Source: Trichopria drosophilae
Lineage: Eukaryota; Arthropoda; Insecta; Hymenoptera; Diapriidae
Direction: 5' to 3'
Length of the DNA: 64,000 nucleotides
NCBI GenBank assembly: GCA_030407085.1
Contig: CM059584.1
Coordinates: 62,635,501 to 62,699,500, forward strand
The notes below the pieces were generated by a model, which saw only the letters and a program-made list of their open reading frames with translations, was not told the DNA's origin and did not search any database. How positions within the stretch are numbered: position 1 is the stretch's first letter; each line of letters opens with the position of its first letter. The position numbers and the translations under genes are program-made. This document shows positions 11,854 through 22,151 of the stretch, piece after piece.

Positions 11854-14799
11854 TTACACTGAAGTCCGACTTAATAGGAATTTTTTTAGTTTTACTTTAA
11901 ACGAACACACATTTTCACTTGCGCGAATTTCGACTGGGAGTTCATTCCATAACCGGGTAGATGTGACAATAAAAGAGTTGGAATATGATTCTAGCCGATG
12001 TGTCGGTACTCGAAGTTCTTGCATAGAGCCTGGTCGAAGAGCCCTGGATGTAGATTCTTCACGCCACTGATAACGTTCATAAAGATAGTGGGGTACGTGG
12101 GTCTTAATAATCTTATAGGTGACGATACCAATATAGTATAACCTACGCGATTTGGTGTTAAGCCAGCCAAGCTTATTACGATATGGGGTAATGTGCTCAT
12201 CGCGCCGTAGATCGAAGATGAAACGAATGCCCGCATTAAACATTCGTTCCACCCTGATTTTTTGAGTTACATTGATGTCGTTGTAAACTGCGCAGCAGTA
12301 ATCAAAGTAGGGTAAAATCAACGAGGAAACAAGGGTTTGCCTAACATCAGTTGGTAGTTGAGCACGGTTATTACGTAGTTGACGTAGAGTGGAGAAGACT
12401 TTATTGGACATTTGTATAAGATGGTATCTCCACGAGAGCGTTCCATCAAACACGAGACCCAAGTTCCTCACTGATTTAACCCACGGTATGACCGAATTAT
12501 TAATAACAATCGGTGTGATCGAATCAGTATTAAAGGTGTTCAGATAAAAAGCACTGCCGACCAGTAATGCCTTAGTTTTTTCAAAGTTAAGGACGAGGTC
12601 ATTGCTATTCGCCCATTGACAGAAGCAAGTGATATCGGATGTTACCTTTGCAATGGCGATGTCAAGTTCTGAAACACGACATTTAAGAAAAATTTGAGTG
12701 TCGTCAGCGAAAATCATATGATCACTATGATGGAGAACCCCAGGTAGATCGTTAATAAATACTGAAAACAACAAAGGTCCTAACACAGAACCTTGGGGCA
12801 CTCCAGCACCCACTGGAAGCCACGACGATCTAGTGCCATCCACCCCTGTGACAGCCTGAGATCGACACGAGAGGTAAGACGCAAACCACCGAATAGCGGT
12901 ATCCGATAAATTAGCCATTTTTAGTTTCTGCAGCAAAAGCCTACGGCTAATAGTATCGAACGCACGGCTAAAGTCAAAGAGGATAACAATAGTTATCATG
13001 CGATTGTCTATTGCTTGCCTGCAATATTCAGATACATATAATAGTGCTGTTTGCGTGCTGTAATGTTTACGGAAACCCGATTGGTGAGAATCAAACCAAT
13101 TACTGTTATTCAGGAACCCAAGTAGCTGATTGAAAACAATACGTTCTAGTATTTTAGAGAGTGCAGGAACAATAGCGATAAGTCGGTATTGAGCAGGAGA
13201 AACAGGGTTAGTAATTTTGCTAATGGGTATCATCAATGATTTTTTCCAGTCAGCAGGAAAGATGGATAAATTAAGCGATTCATTGAAGAGATGAACTAAG
13301 TGAGGGGCAATGACAGGGAATGATTTGATGTAAAAACTAATAGGTATCGAATCAGAGCCACATGCCTCCGACTTTGCTTCCGACAAACGAGCAGCTACGT
13401 CCTCGATGGTGACATTAGCGAAGAAAAATCTACTATCGTTAAAATCTCCGTGATAAAAGTCTTCATCGAAATTTAGGTCGAAAAGATCAGTGTAAGGAGA
13501 AACAGAAGCTGTGTGAAAGGAATTGAGTTCATCCAAAGTGCAACACAACGGTTTAACAGCTTTATTGGAAGCCACCAGATCAAGGTTGCGCAACTCCCTC
13601 CACATGGTCTTAGCATCCCGAATGTTAGTAAGTTTGTTTCGATAGTAGTTTGCCCTCGCTAATACCCATGCCTGCTTATTAGCCTTATTAGCAGAAATGA
13701 GTCTAATTCTTAAGGAGGGGTCCCTGGTCCTGCGATAAGCACATAAAAGGCTATTTCTCTCGTATTTAAGTCTAAGTAGCTGAGGTGAAATCCAAGGGGA
13801 AGGCTTGTGAGTCGGTGTAAAGGTGTGCTTAGGGGTGTGCTTATCAAAAGTTTGCAATAGACGATGACTAAGCGTATTGGTGAGTAAGTTCACGTTATTC
13901 AGTGGAGAAACAGAGTTAAAAATATTCCAATCATAGCTACTCAGGTCCCTATGCAAACTCGATACATCGAACGAGCGATAGTCTCTACATGTGATTTGTA
14001 TCGGCTTTGCTTTCGGTGTTCCAATCTTACACTCGATATCTATCAGATCATGGCCACAGATAAAAGGTAGATTGGCTTGGCTATGTCCTAGGACATTTGT
14101 AAGGCTATCGACAAGGCAGTGGTCAATCCATGTATCAGTTCGGTTCGTATGATTAGTAGGCTGATACGGCACGATTTGAAGAGCATTGGCTACGGCAAAC
14201 TGCTGCAAATATGTAGATTCAAAATTAGCCCGATTTAAGTCAACATTGAAATCACCCATAATAATGATTCGATCATAATTACAGCTATGTTTTTGCAGTA
14301 CAGATTCAAATAGTTCGAGCAGAGCTTTCTTCGGTGGTCGATAAATAACCGCAAGTAGCACTCTGAGGTTCGTAGTAGCGCTGTGACCGACTTCAACAAG
14401 CATAAACTCGAGGGGGTTAACGGAAGAGCATTCAGATTTTTCTAAGATTTTATAATTTAGAGCGGTATGAATATACATAGCGACACCTCCACCGAGCTTA
14501 TACTTGCGGTCATTGCGAATCAAGTGATAGTTAGGCAAAGAAAAATAGGAGTCAACAGTTTTAGTATTAAACCAGGTTTCAGAAAGAATAACAATATGAT
14601 AGAAATTTTCTGTGAAATAAGATTTAAAAAAAGAAAATTTATTAGCAGAGCCGAGAGATTGAACATTAATATGACATACTTTTAGATTAATATAGTTAGC
14701 GTTTACTGGAATTATTGAATTAATTAAAGCCTGGTTGCTTCCGGAAGTCGATGCAGCCGTTTCACTATTTTCGCGAACACTAAGAGTGCCACATGCCAA
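11854..14799 (-). CDS. LINE-1 ORF2: endonuclease-reverse transcriptase
   Basis: An uninterrupted 981-codon frame. Endonuclease (about residues 40-275): CHINVQSL, VILSETWF, IIMGDFNVDL and the terminal CGHDLIDIEC (His-Asp catalytic block). Reverse transcriptase (about 480-760): YRLIAIVPALSKILE, GFRKHYSTQTALL, ILFDFSRAFDT (motif A), GVPQGSVLGPLLF (motif B) and IFADDTQIFL (motif C, ADD), then a C-terminal domain. Length and content are those of a full ORF2. There is no ATG before the endonuclease: the first Met is in GGGVAMYIH. The frame is separated from ORF1 by a single TGA at 14803-14805 in the same phase, and the next codons are CGT then TTG. Expression would need TGA readthrough, a non-AUG start or reinitiation. 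An unbroken frame of this size suggests a young copy. Confidence 0.9.
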   Translation of the reverse strand: MACGTLSVRENSETAASTSGSNQALINSIIPVNANYINLKVCHINVQSLGSANKFSFFKSYFTENFYHIVILSETWFNTKTVDSYFSLPNYHLIRNDRKYKLGGGVAMYIHTALNYKILEKSECSSVNPLEFMLVEVGHSATTNLRVLLAVIYRPPKKALLELFESVLQKHSCNYDRIIIMGDFNVDLNRANFESTYLQQFAVANALQIVPYQPTNHTNRTDTWIDHCLVDSLTNVLGHSQANLPFICGHDLIDIECKIGTPKAKPIQITCRDYRSFDVSSLHRDLSSYDWNIFNSVSPLNNVNLLTNTLSHRLLQTFDKHTPKHTFTPTHKPSPWISPQLLRLKYERNSLLCAYRRTRDPSLRIRLISANKANKQAWVLARANYYRNKLTNIRDAKTMWRELRNLDLVASNKAVKPLCCTLDELNSFHTASVSPYTDLFDLNFDEDFYHGDFNDSRFFFANVTIEDVAARLSEAKSEACGSDSIPISFYIKSFPVIAPHLVHLFNESLNLSIFPADWKKSLMIPISKITNPVSPAQYRLIAIVPALSKILERIVFNQLLGFLNNSNWFDSHQSGFRKHYSTQTALLYVSEYCRQAIDNRMITIVILFDFSRAFDTISRRLLLQKLKMANLSDTAIRWFASYLSCRSQAVTGVDGTRSSWLPVGAGVPQGSVLGPLLFSVFINDLPGVLHHSDHMIFADDTQIFLKCRVSELDIAIAKVTSDITCFCQWANSNDLVLNFEKTKALLVGSAFYLNTFNTDSITPIVINNSVIPWVKSVRNLGLVFDGTLSWRYHLIQMSNKVFSTLRQLRNNRAQLPTDVRQTLVSSLILPYFDYCCAVYNDINVTQKIRVERMFNAGIRFIFDLRRDEHITPYRNKLGWLNTKSRRLYYIGIVTYKIIKTHVPHYLYERYQWREESTSRALRPGSMQELRVPTHRLESYSNSFIVTSTRLWNELPVEIRASENVCSFKVKLKKFLLSRTSV

Positions 14800-14802
14800 A
14801 CG

Positions 14803-15930
14803 TCAATCGCTAATTCTTCGAAGATCTTCCTCGCAAGTAATGTCGATCGCGTTAGCGCCGCTAGTTGGTCGAAAGCGTACAATGCCGTGATAGGTGTAAA
14901 CATACTTATGCGGATGGTCCTTCACTAAGGCACGTGCTTTTCTGAGCAAGTTAAGCGTTAGTTTTAAGTGCGCCTGATTAGTCATCGAAAAGACTTTGGT
15001 CACGTTTTATGTGGCATTAGTTTTACAGTCGAAAAACTCATCTTGTATTATATGTACTTGATCGTCGTTTGTCGTATTTCACTGTCGATCATTCAAATAC
15101 GACACAAAGGTTCTTTTGTTGTGTCAAGTTAAGTGCTCATTGATAAAAACGCGGTTTTTCGCATAAGAGTTATCAATGTCGGTGGTAAATAGCATTTTCT
15201 TAGCTCTCATGCCTTTGATGAAGGCAAATCGTAGGTCGGGATTAGAGAGTTTTACAAGTATTGCTGGGTGCCTATGGGATGTTGACGAAGATGCAAGCAT
15301 GGAAGCAGATGAGTCGGTGCCATTTGTGCGTTGTAGCCGATAAGCAGAAAGAATGTCTTCTATGCGAAGCGTCACATTCAATACATCGGCAATTTTGAGT
15401 GAAATTTGTCGCAAATCTTCCATGCCTTTCGGAGGAATCCCTCTGATTATTAAATCGCAGTTCCGAATGTCATAGCCCATTGTCGCTCGATCTGCCTTTA
15501 AGGACTGTACATCAGTTTGGAGTGATTTTACACTAACTTCTATGTTTTCTACTCGCTCCTCCAGCTTCAATATTCGATCCATCTTTCCATTTATTTCTTC
15601 AAAGCGCGCATTCTGTTGCGCGTTAAATTGTTCTTGTCTATCAAGATATAGTTGTAGCGCAGGAGGTATAGCACACGTATCGGACGTATCCGATTCTACA
15701 GAAGTAGCGCTATTGGAACGGAGAAGACGAGGAGGAGCGAGCAGAGTTGAATTCAGCTTCCTTTTTTTGCTCTTAGCGGCAGGTATATTAACGCAGCAAA
15801 CAAATGCACCCGATGCAGTCGTGGTCGCATTGTCAGGTTTGCAATCTTCATGAAATGCAAGTGCGCAAATAACACATTTAATTTTGTCGTCGCCAACGAG
15901 TTCGGCATTGCATTTATTGCAATTCTCCAT
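14803..15930 (-). pseudogene. LINE-1 ORF1 (PHD finger, coiled coil, RRM), interrupted
   Basis: Nucleic-acid chaperone ORF1. The N-terminus from 15930 is MENCNKCNAEL with the Cys/His spacing of a PHD finger (CNKC, CVIC, FHEDC, CC), followed by a basic linker, a heptad-like stretch (LKLEERVENIEVSVKSLQ) and an RRM-type core (DLIIRGIPP, ILSAYRLQ). It stops at INEHLT (15124). The expected C-terminal domain resumes at 15003 (LKLTLNLLRKAR, YTYHGIVRFRP) in a separate frame. The gap of about 120 bp with stops is flanked by imperfect copies of TTAAGTGC, so it looks like a small insertion. The C-terminal piece ends at the TGA preceding ORF2. Confidence 0.8.
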
Positions 15931-16641
15931 TTGAAAAGCGTGCGCGAGATAATAAGAGCCCGAAATATAGCCGTACGTACGTTAGAGAGAGAAGGCTATA
16001 CAAGCGTGTGGTAAACCCGCTTGGAAGGGGCGCGTGAACCGTACGCGTCTCGTGCACCGCGCAGCACGTGAAGAGAGGGGCCGCCGATAAGCCGTCAGCT
16101 GAATGTATAGTTCAGAAATAAGGCAGATGATCACAATACGAGTGGTTGAACTAATCAATCACGACAATGCATGCGTGATTACAAGGCAAATGTCAGGCAG
16201 AAAACCATTTGGCTAATGAATATTAATTTAACTATTATAGGCATTCACAGGTCTCGCATCTCCACATTGCACCAACCTGCCAGTGGAAAGAAAGCGAAGT
16301 CAAAGGTGACAAACACTCGGTGATCGGTGTCATGCGGCAAAGTGTCGAAATCACTGACAGCTAGTGGGCAGCGCCATTTTGCGTAGTGTGACGTAGGCGA
16401 TGACGTTTCGGGCGTGCGCAGATGTCTCGGTGGAAAAGCAGCAACGGTTAATTCCGAAATTACTTTTTTAACTTTTCTCGCCTGAAGTAGACTCGGAGAT
16501 AAATATCCCAATTAGTGATCGTGATCCGAGTCTGCTCAGGAACGTCTGTACAAAATTTTAACTCCCACAAAACGGGGTTTAGAGTGCAATTTAGAGAAAT
16601 TTAGCGGAGCTCAACAAAACGCGACTGCGTGTACTCACCGC

Positions 16642-16642
<1 letters not shown>
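15931..16642 (-). other. 5' leader of LINE-1
   Basis: Non-coding, upstream of ORF1 on the minus strand. At its far end (16628-16642) the minus strand reads GGTGAGTACACGC directly after a (CT)n tract. LINE-2 has almost the same arrangement at about 37200-37218. It is a candidate internal promoter/5' end; GGTGAGTA also resembles a splice donor. Confidence 0.45.
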
Positions 16643-16719
<77 letters not shown>

Positions 16720-16727
16720 GAGAGAGA
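16643..16727. repeat. (GA)n microsatellite at LINE-1 5' end
   Basis: About 42 GA dinucleotides with one TGAG interruption, between the LINE-1 leader and the remaining 5' LTR of Gypsy-C. Confidence 0.95.
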
Positions 16728-17728
16728 TATTATTTTAATTATAAGTTAAGATTTTCATGAATTATAAAATTCTGAAATGTATTTCTTTGGAATTACGAAT
16801 ACTATTTACAGTGTTGCGCATTTTCCATTCCAATGTAATTTATTAAAAGTTAAATACATGTAATAATGATTAATAATAATAAATGTAATAAATGTATATA
16901 CAGTGTATGTCATATATGTGTATGTAGGAATGTGTGAATCTAATAAGTTGCATGAGATTGTATATTGTATCCAAATGCCTGCGAGTGATGTATGTCGTGC
17001 AATGTATGTGTACGTGAGAATATGTAGATCGTCGAAAAGCGCTAATAATGCGTATCGTGAAATTGTGTGTTAACACCAACACATGCGTGCTATCTAAATA
17101 CCTATATCGATTCTTGGAACTATATTATTTTTTATATTATTTTCTATTTGTATATATGAAAATGTTCTTATTCAATAATTTAATTTTTATCAAATAATAA
17201 GTATAAATTATAAAATGTTTTGCATGGGATTAATTAATACTTTATAGTATTATGGATTTATTCCATTCTAATGTAAAATTTATTATTTAAATATAATTAA
17301 TTTGTATATGTTTAAAAGTATAGGAAATTGGAATTATAAACGTAACTTATTTAGTATACATCTGTGTAGTATACAATGTAATAGGGTGTACATATGTAAG
17401 TATATTTCGAACATGCCAACTGTCAGGCAGTTAAGCTCTGACTTCGGTACAATAAGGTCCACTTCAGGCACTTGTATTACTAAGTTGTCCTCAAAGATAA
17501 TTTTTGTTGTCAACTCTGTGAGTCCCGACGAGACAAGTAGTAACAGTAAATTATTAAAAAGTGATGTAACTAAATAAAATATAGTGTTTGGTGAGTGGTT
17601 TTTGGCTTGTGTGATCCCTATCAGTTTAACCGGTTTCCCAATCCGGTTTTATAGATTCCTGTAGAGGAATAAGAGAAGTATTCCGGACCATAATTTAAGA
17701 TTCCCGTTGCCGATGAAAAATCGTAACA
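16727..17728 (+). repeat. 5' LTR of Gypsy-C (5'-truncated)
   Basis: Matches the 3' LTR from about its position 185 onward: shared landmarks GAATTATAAAATTCTGAAAT, CAACACATGC, ACATGCCAACTGTCAGGCAG and the closing GATGAAAAATCGTAACA at 17728. The first part, with the TGTTATGATC start, is missing at the LINE-1/(GA)n junction. The copy has no long-TIR or SINE insertion, so it gives the empty sites for both. The frames at 16870-17082 and 17302-17577 are LTR sequence, not genes. Confidence 0.75.
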
Positions 17729-17821
17729 AAATTCACGATCCTGCCAGCATACTTCTTAATTTGTTGAAATATTGGATTCGGAATTTTATTTATTCTAATA
17801 GTTTTAGTTTCAGATCTCCAC

Positions 17822-18240
17822 TGTTCTATAAAGCTTCGGTTGGTCTGTTACCGTCGAATGCCTGATCGTAAAAAGACTCGAGATACCCACCGTGCTGGGG
17901 AGCTAGGGTGTGGTGTCAAGCCCCTGTCGGCGGGTTCCACACGGGGGACCGCTACGGCGGCGTGCCGTGTCCGTCCGGTAGTAACCGCAAAGAGGGTTGA
18001 CCTCTAGCGCGTCGTGGCAACGTTAGAAAGGGTTCTCTGAACCAACAGAAGTCTCAAGGCAGGCTGCTTGTTACTAATAATTTGGTAGCTGAATTGTTGT
18101 TTATTTTTCATTGGACACAACCAGCGGTGTGGTGCATCACTCAAATATGGCCCCATCCCCGTGGGGGGGGGGGGGCTGTCTTAAACCCGCAAGGGAGGGA
18201 AGGCACCTAAAATACTCTACTTTTCAGTGTTCTATAAAGC
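17822..18240. mobile_element. 393-bp retroposon with 13-bp target duplication
   Basis: The insert 17835-18227 is flanked on both sides by TGTTCTATAAAGC (17822-17834 and 18228-18240). It is GC-rich in an AT-rich setting, contains GGGTTCCACACGGGGGACCG and a G13 run, and has no poly(A) tail and no open frame of note. A long exact duplication of this kind is typical of target-primed reverse transcription. It is probably a 5'-truncated 3' end of a non-LTR element or a SINE. I do not recognise the family. Confidence 0.7.
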
Positions 18241-18677
18241 GTTGCAAAGTGCATTTATTTTCCTTTTTATTCCAAATATTTATATGAAAATAGAAAATGT
18301 TCGATTAATGGTTATTTTTGGAAAGGAACTTGGACATCGCCATGTGGTAAATGAATACCGGTACAGTTTACCAACAATTGAGATTGATTGACTTTTGTAA
18401 AAGTTAGTTGTCGTGAACAGGTATGAATTTAATATTAAATGAAATATATGTGTATATATATTGTGTAACGATATTATTATTTCATGTGAAATTCAAATTT
18501 AATTTCATGTTTTCTTCATGTGTTGGTTAAGTGTTAATTATCTCTATTAAATTTAAAGAAAACATTCTTAGATTTAGGTATAATTACCTTTAGAATTTCA
18601 CGAAATGGAGATTTTATTAAACCTAATATTCAAAGGTTTCATTTACATTAATTCAAGAATTATTTTCACAAACAGAG
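18241..18677. other. Remaining internal region of Gypsy-C
   Basis: AT-rich with no gag, protease or RT motif in any frame. The expected 5' two thirds of the coding region has been deleted or has decayed beyond recognition. Confidence 0.4.
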
Positions 18678-19752
18678 ATTAAAATTACATTATGTGCGGG
18701 TAATGTTCGATTACCACCGGAAGAGTTGAGACTGCAAATAATTTTTGAAAATCATGATAGTCTCATTGGAGGTCATAGGGGTGTAACAAAAAGATATAGA
18801 AGAATACGCGAACATTTTTATTGGCCTAATATGAAAAATGACATTCAAAATTATATAAGAGTTTGTAAAAGTTGTCCGAGTCAAAAGGTTGTCCGTGCTA
18901 AAGTTAGAGAGCCTATTATAATTACCGATACACCTATTGACGCATTTGAAAAGGTTTTTTTTTGTATACTGTAGGCCCTTTACCGTTGACGCCAAATGGA
19001 ATTCGACATATCTCGACTATACAAGACTGTTTGACGAAATACTCATTTGCAGTACCTATACCTGACATTACAGCCGAGACTATTGCTCATGCTTTTGTGA
19101 TTAAGTTAATTTTACAATATGGATCTCCAAAAACAAATTTGACTGGTAAAGGACCGAGTTTCATGAGTAAATTATTACACCAATTATCCAAATTGTTTAA
19201 AATTCATCAAGTAAACACTTCTGGATATCGACCTCAGACAAATGCTTAGAGCGAAGTCATATAGTACTGTCGGAATATATATCGCATTACATCCGAGACT
19301 ATAATGATTGGGATAGAATTGTATCCTTTGCCATGTTTGCATATAACACATCGCTTCACTCAGCAACTAATTTGACGCCTTTTGAGCTTGTGCTTGGCAG
19401 ATTAGCGAGATGTCCTAGTTCTTTTCCTGAAACTGACTCCATAAAGTCTTATAATTCTTATTTGTTTGACTTGACCACTCGATTAACGGAAATGCAAGTA
19501 ATTGCAGGAAAAAATTTAATTAAAGCGAAACAGCGATCGAAAGAAATTTACGATTTGAAAAGTAATCCGTTTAAAGGTAAAGTTGGTGATTTAGTAAAAA
19601 TTTTAATAGAACCCAAATGTGGAAAATTTTCTCCTAAATATAAAGGTGATTATAGAATAGTCGAGATCTTAAATAGAAACAATATTGTAATAGAAGACAC
19701 AGAAGGGAATAGACTCACCAAACACGTAGATAAATTAAAATTAATTCATTGA
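18678..19752 (+). pseudogene. Gypsy-C integrase (mdg1/412-like), broken
   Basis: Zinc-binding H2C2 domain: GGHRGVTKRYRRIREHFYWP then CKSC. The frame shifts near 18960 and goes on with VGPLPLTPNGIRH and TIQDCLTKYS, which holds the first catalytic Asp. The second catalytic position reads LTGKGPSF, with Gly in place of Asp. The third block is spoiled by a stop (NA*SE) near 19247; the frame then shifts and continues VLSEYISHYIRDYNDWDR, MFAYNTSLHSATNLTPFEL and the C-terminal chromatin/DNA-binding tail ending HVDKLKLIH at 19752. Two frameshifts, a stop and the lost Asp make it inactive. Confidence 0.85.
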
Positions 19753-19818
19753 AAGTGATTGAAGAATATTCTTTTACATTAATATATTGTGGAGTTCTCC
19801 AGGAATATTCTTCATAAT

Positions 19819-19833
19819 CTTGTTTTATTATAG
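19819..19833 (+). promoter_or_regulatory. Candidate splice acceptor before the F-box frame
   Basis: CTTGTTTTATTATAG ends 55 nt upstream of the F-box ATG and 81 nt after the integrase stop. A spliced subgenomic mRNA from this site would mirror env expression in envelope-bearing Gypsy elements. The pyrimidine tract is weak, so this is only a candidate. Confidence 0.25.
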
Positions 19834-19888
19834 ATAATTAGAGATATGCGAGTGTAACAATATCGTTTGTTGTAATAGCATTATAATC

Positions 19889-20723
19889 ATGAAGGCAGCA
19901 ACAGATAGGCTCGTTGTTACAAGGCTATCCACAACAACTATGGGATGGCAATTGAAGCGATTGTTTCGACAGGACGGTGTTAAACATGATGTGGTTGTGA
20001 TACGTCCTACGGGTTTGCTTGGGTTCATCACATTTAACACCTCAGAACAAGCTTCTGCGTGTTTCGAAAAAAGTAAAGAGCATAATTACACCCTTCATGG
20101 TCGAAAACTGCGTCTCCTTTGTGCTGACCCCTGGCATGCTCATGGTGCTTCAGAACATCGAGAACAGAGCGATTGGCAGGGAAAAGAGACCGTTGGTTTA
20201 GCCAACACGCTGCCTGTAGAAATAACTTTCAGGATTGGGTCATTCTTACCCTTGGTTGATCGCTCTCGTTTAGCCACCATGTCTCGATTATGGAGAGATG
20301 GAGTTTATGAGGCATTTCGAAGTCTTCGAGGGATCTCGTACAGATCATCATGGTTATGGAATGAAGAATAAGATCAGTCTCCTATATCTATAGCGCTTCT
20401 CTACTGGGCTGTCCGTGGAGAAGGGGAATATCTCAGAGAGATTAATTTAAAAAGCGAATTACCACCCCAAATTGCTTAAATTCTGTCTCGTAAATGTCCG
20501 GGTCTTACGACTTTAGATTTAATAGGTTTAGAGATTAGGCCGACAGCAATCCGAATGATGACGGAGGTTGCAACGCAATTGCAAAGTCTGCATTTGGGAA
20601 GAACTGTTGGTCCAGTCGAAAAAGATCTAACGCGCGTTTTTAATAACAACTTGCCTCATCAAAATCTTTCCTTATGCGGAACTGAAATTACTGGAACATG
20701 TTTCATAGAAGATTATCGAAATA
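19889..20723 (+). pseudogene. RRM/F-box/LRR protein frame, 5' part
   Basis: Starts at ATG 19889. Residues 5-75 look like an RRM: RLVVTRLS (RNP2-like), LLGFITFNTSEQASACF (RNP1-like) and LHGRKLRLL. Residues about 106-145 are an F-box: LPVEITFRIGSFLPLVDRS then LATMSRLWRDGVYEAF. LRR-type text follows: CPGLTTLDLIGLEI and LQSLHLGRTVG. F-box proteins link substrates to SCF ubiquitin ligase via Skp1. The frame stays in phase from 19889 to the Gypsy-B insertion, broken only by TAA at 20369-20371 and at about 20477. No introns are visible. It lies 136 bp after the Gypsy-C integrase, in the slot where env sits in other Gypsy elements. It could be a captured host gene. Confidence 0.7.
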
Positions 20724-20893
20724 TGATCTTGCTCCCCGGGCACACTGAGCCAGCCGAGTAAGGCCGCTTACCTGGCGCGGCGTTTTCCCCCTGGGAAACG
20801 CCAAAGTCCGTCATTCGGACGCTAAACGGTCGGAAAATAAATTTCCCTAACGGCAAAAGTCGTTTATTGTGCGTGCTCATAAAGTACGTCACA
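20724..20893 (+). repeat. Candidate 5' LTR of Gypsy-B
   Basis: Starts TGATCTTGCTCC where the F-box frame is interrupted, holds an AATAAA polyadenylation signal near 20837 and ends ...GTCACA a few bases before a primer-binding-like sequence. The exact edges are uncertain because the partner LTR is missing. Confidence 0.4.
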
Positions 20894-20898
20894 ATTTT

Positions 20899-20915
20899 TA
20901 GCGTCCAACGTGGGG
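20899..20915 (+). other. Primer-binding-site-like sequence of Gypsy-B
   Basis: TAGCGTCCAACGTGGGG lies directly after the candidate LTR. It resembles the (T)GGCGYCCAACGTGGGG sites found after LTRs of many insect Gypsy elements, where a tRNA 3' end primes minus-strand synthesis. Confidence 0.5.
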
Positions 20916-22151
20916 CTGCATTTTGAAAAAAAAAATAATTGATACGCGTAGTGAGAAAGTGCGCGATAGAGAAAAAATTCCGAAAAAAATCGTGAATTAG
21001 CGAAACCACGAGGCAGTTCGCCATTATCGAAGCGAACTTGCCAAGCAGCGGCCATATTGGGCACGCAACGTGGTTGTCCTAAGGGACTCGGCGCGGGGGA
21101 GAAGTCCGTTGCGCGGAAACGGTGCGCGTCGCGCGGGAGAAAAATTCCCCCGTCTGGGAACACGCGTCGGACCGCACCCAGGAGGGAGAGCCTTCCCCGC
21201 TTGGGAGGTCGAAAGGGCCGCGTCGAGAGGGAATAGACCTCCGGTTGGGAATTACCGTGGCCGAACCGCGTCAGTGGGGACGGAATTTCCCCCGTGATCG
21301 TACGCGACGAGGAACGCGTTGCGTGTAGAGAGTCCGCGCATATCGCGAAGTGGGGACGGGATTTCCCCCGTTAGCGTAGGCACCGCAGAACGCGGTGCGC
21401 GGAAGCAGCACGCGCATTTCGCGTAGTGGGGACGGGATTTCCCCCGATAGCGTAAGCACCGCAGAACACGCTGCGCGGAAGCAGCACGCGCATTTCGCGT
21501 AGTAGGGACGGGATTTCCCCCGTTAGCGTAGGCGCCGCGAAACGGTGCGCGTAAGCAGCCCGCGCATCTCGTGTAGTGGGGACGGGAATTTCCCCGTTAT
21601 AGAAGACTCCGCGAAACGTTGCGCGTAAGCAACCCGCGCATCTCGCGTAGTGGGGACGAGATTTCCCCCGTTAGCGTAGGCGCCGCGAAACGTTGTGCGT
21701 AAGCAGCCCGCGCATCTCGCGTAGTGGGGACGGGATTTCCCCCGTTATAGAAGGCGCCGCGAAACGTTGCGCGTAAGCAGCCCGCGCATTTAGGAGAGTG
21801 GGGACGGTATTCCCCGTAGCAGTAGGCCGCGGAAGTCGTGCAAGACGGAGGAGCTCCGCCGAGGAGCCGTGACAGGACGAAGTTGCAACGGTGCAACGTG
21901 TCACCGACTTAAAACCGGCAAAGTGAGCCGTGACGTACGGGGTCAGCAACCCTTTGGTGACCCGTTTCGTCATCCTCTGCCCCATAAATCCCCTCAAATA
22001 TTAGATGCTTGGTGATTTATTATATTTTTTAATTGTACTTTGTGGTAAGAGTGGCTACAGCCACTAGCTCGCGGATCGCGGGTGACAGGGGCGAGGTGCA
22101 AGCGTACTCGAAGCCCGTAATAGTAGTCGGTGCGAGACTTCCCGCGAGCGA
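20916..22151 (+). other. Gypsy-B untranslated leader
   Basis: About 1.2 kb between PBS and gag with no protein signature. It contains the 74-76 bp tandem repeat. Leaders of this length with internal repeats can act in packaging or promoter function; no such role is shown here. Confidence 0.5.
21274..21850 (+). repeat. 74-76 bp tandem repeat in the Gypsy-B leader
   Basis: About 7.7 units beginning GTGGGGACGGGATTTCCCCC at about 21274, 21350, 21426, 21502, 21576, 21650, 21724 and 21799. The outer units are more diverged than the middle ones. Each unit contains CGCGCATCTCGCGTA and GGGAT/TTCCCCC palindromic segments. The open frames on both strands across this block arise from the GC-rich repeat and are not genes. 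Confidence 0.9.

Noticed and set aside
21070..21997. Several overlapping open frames on both strands
   Set aside because: They fall in the Gypsy-B leader and its GC-rich tandem repeat; stop codons are rare by composition and no domain is present.
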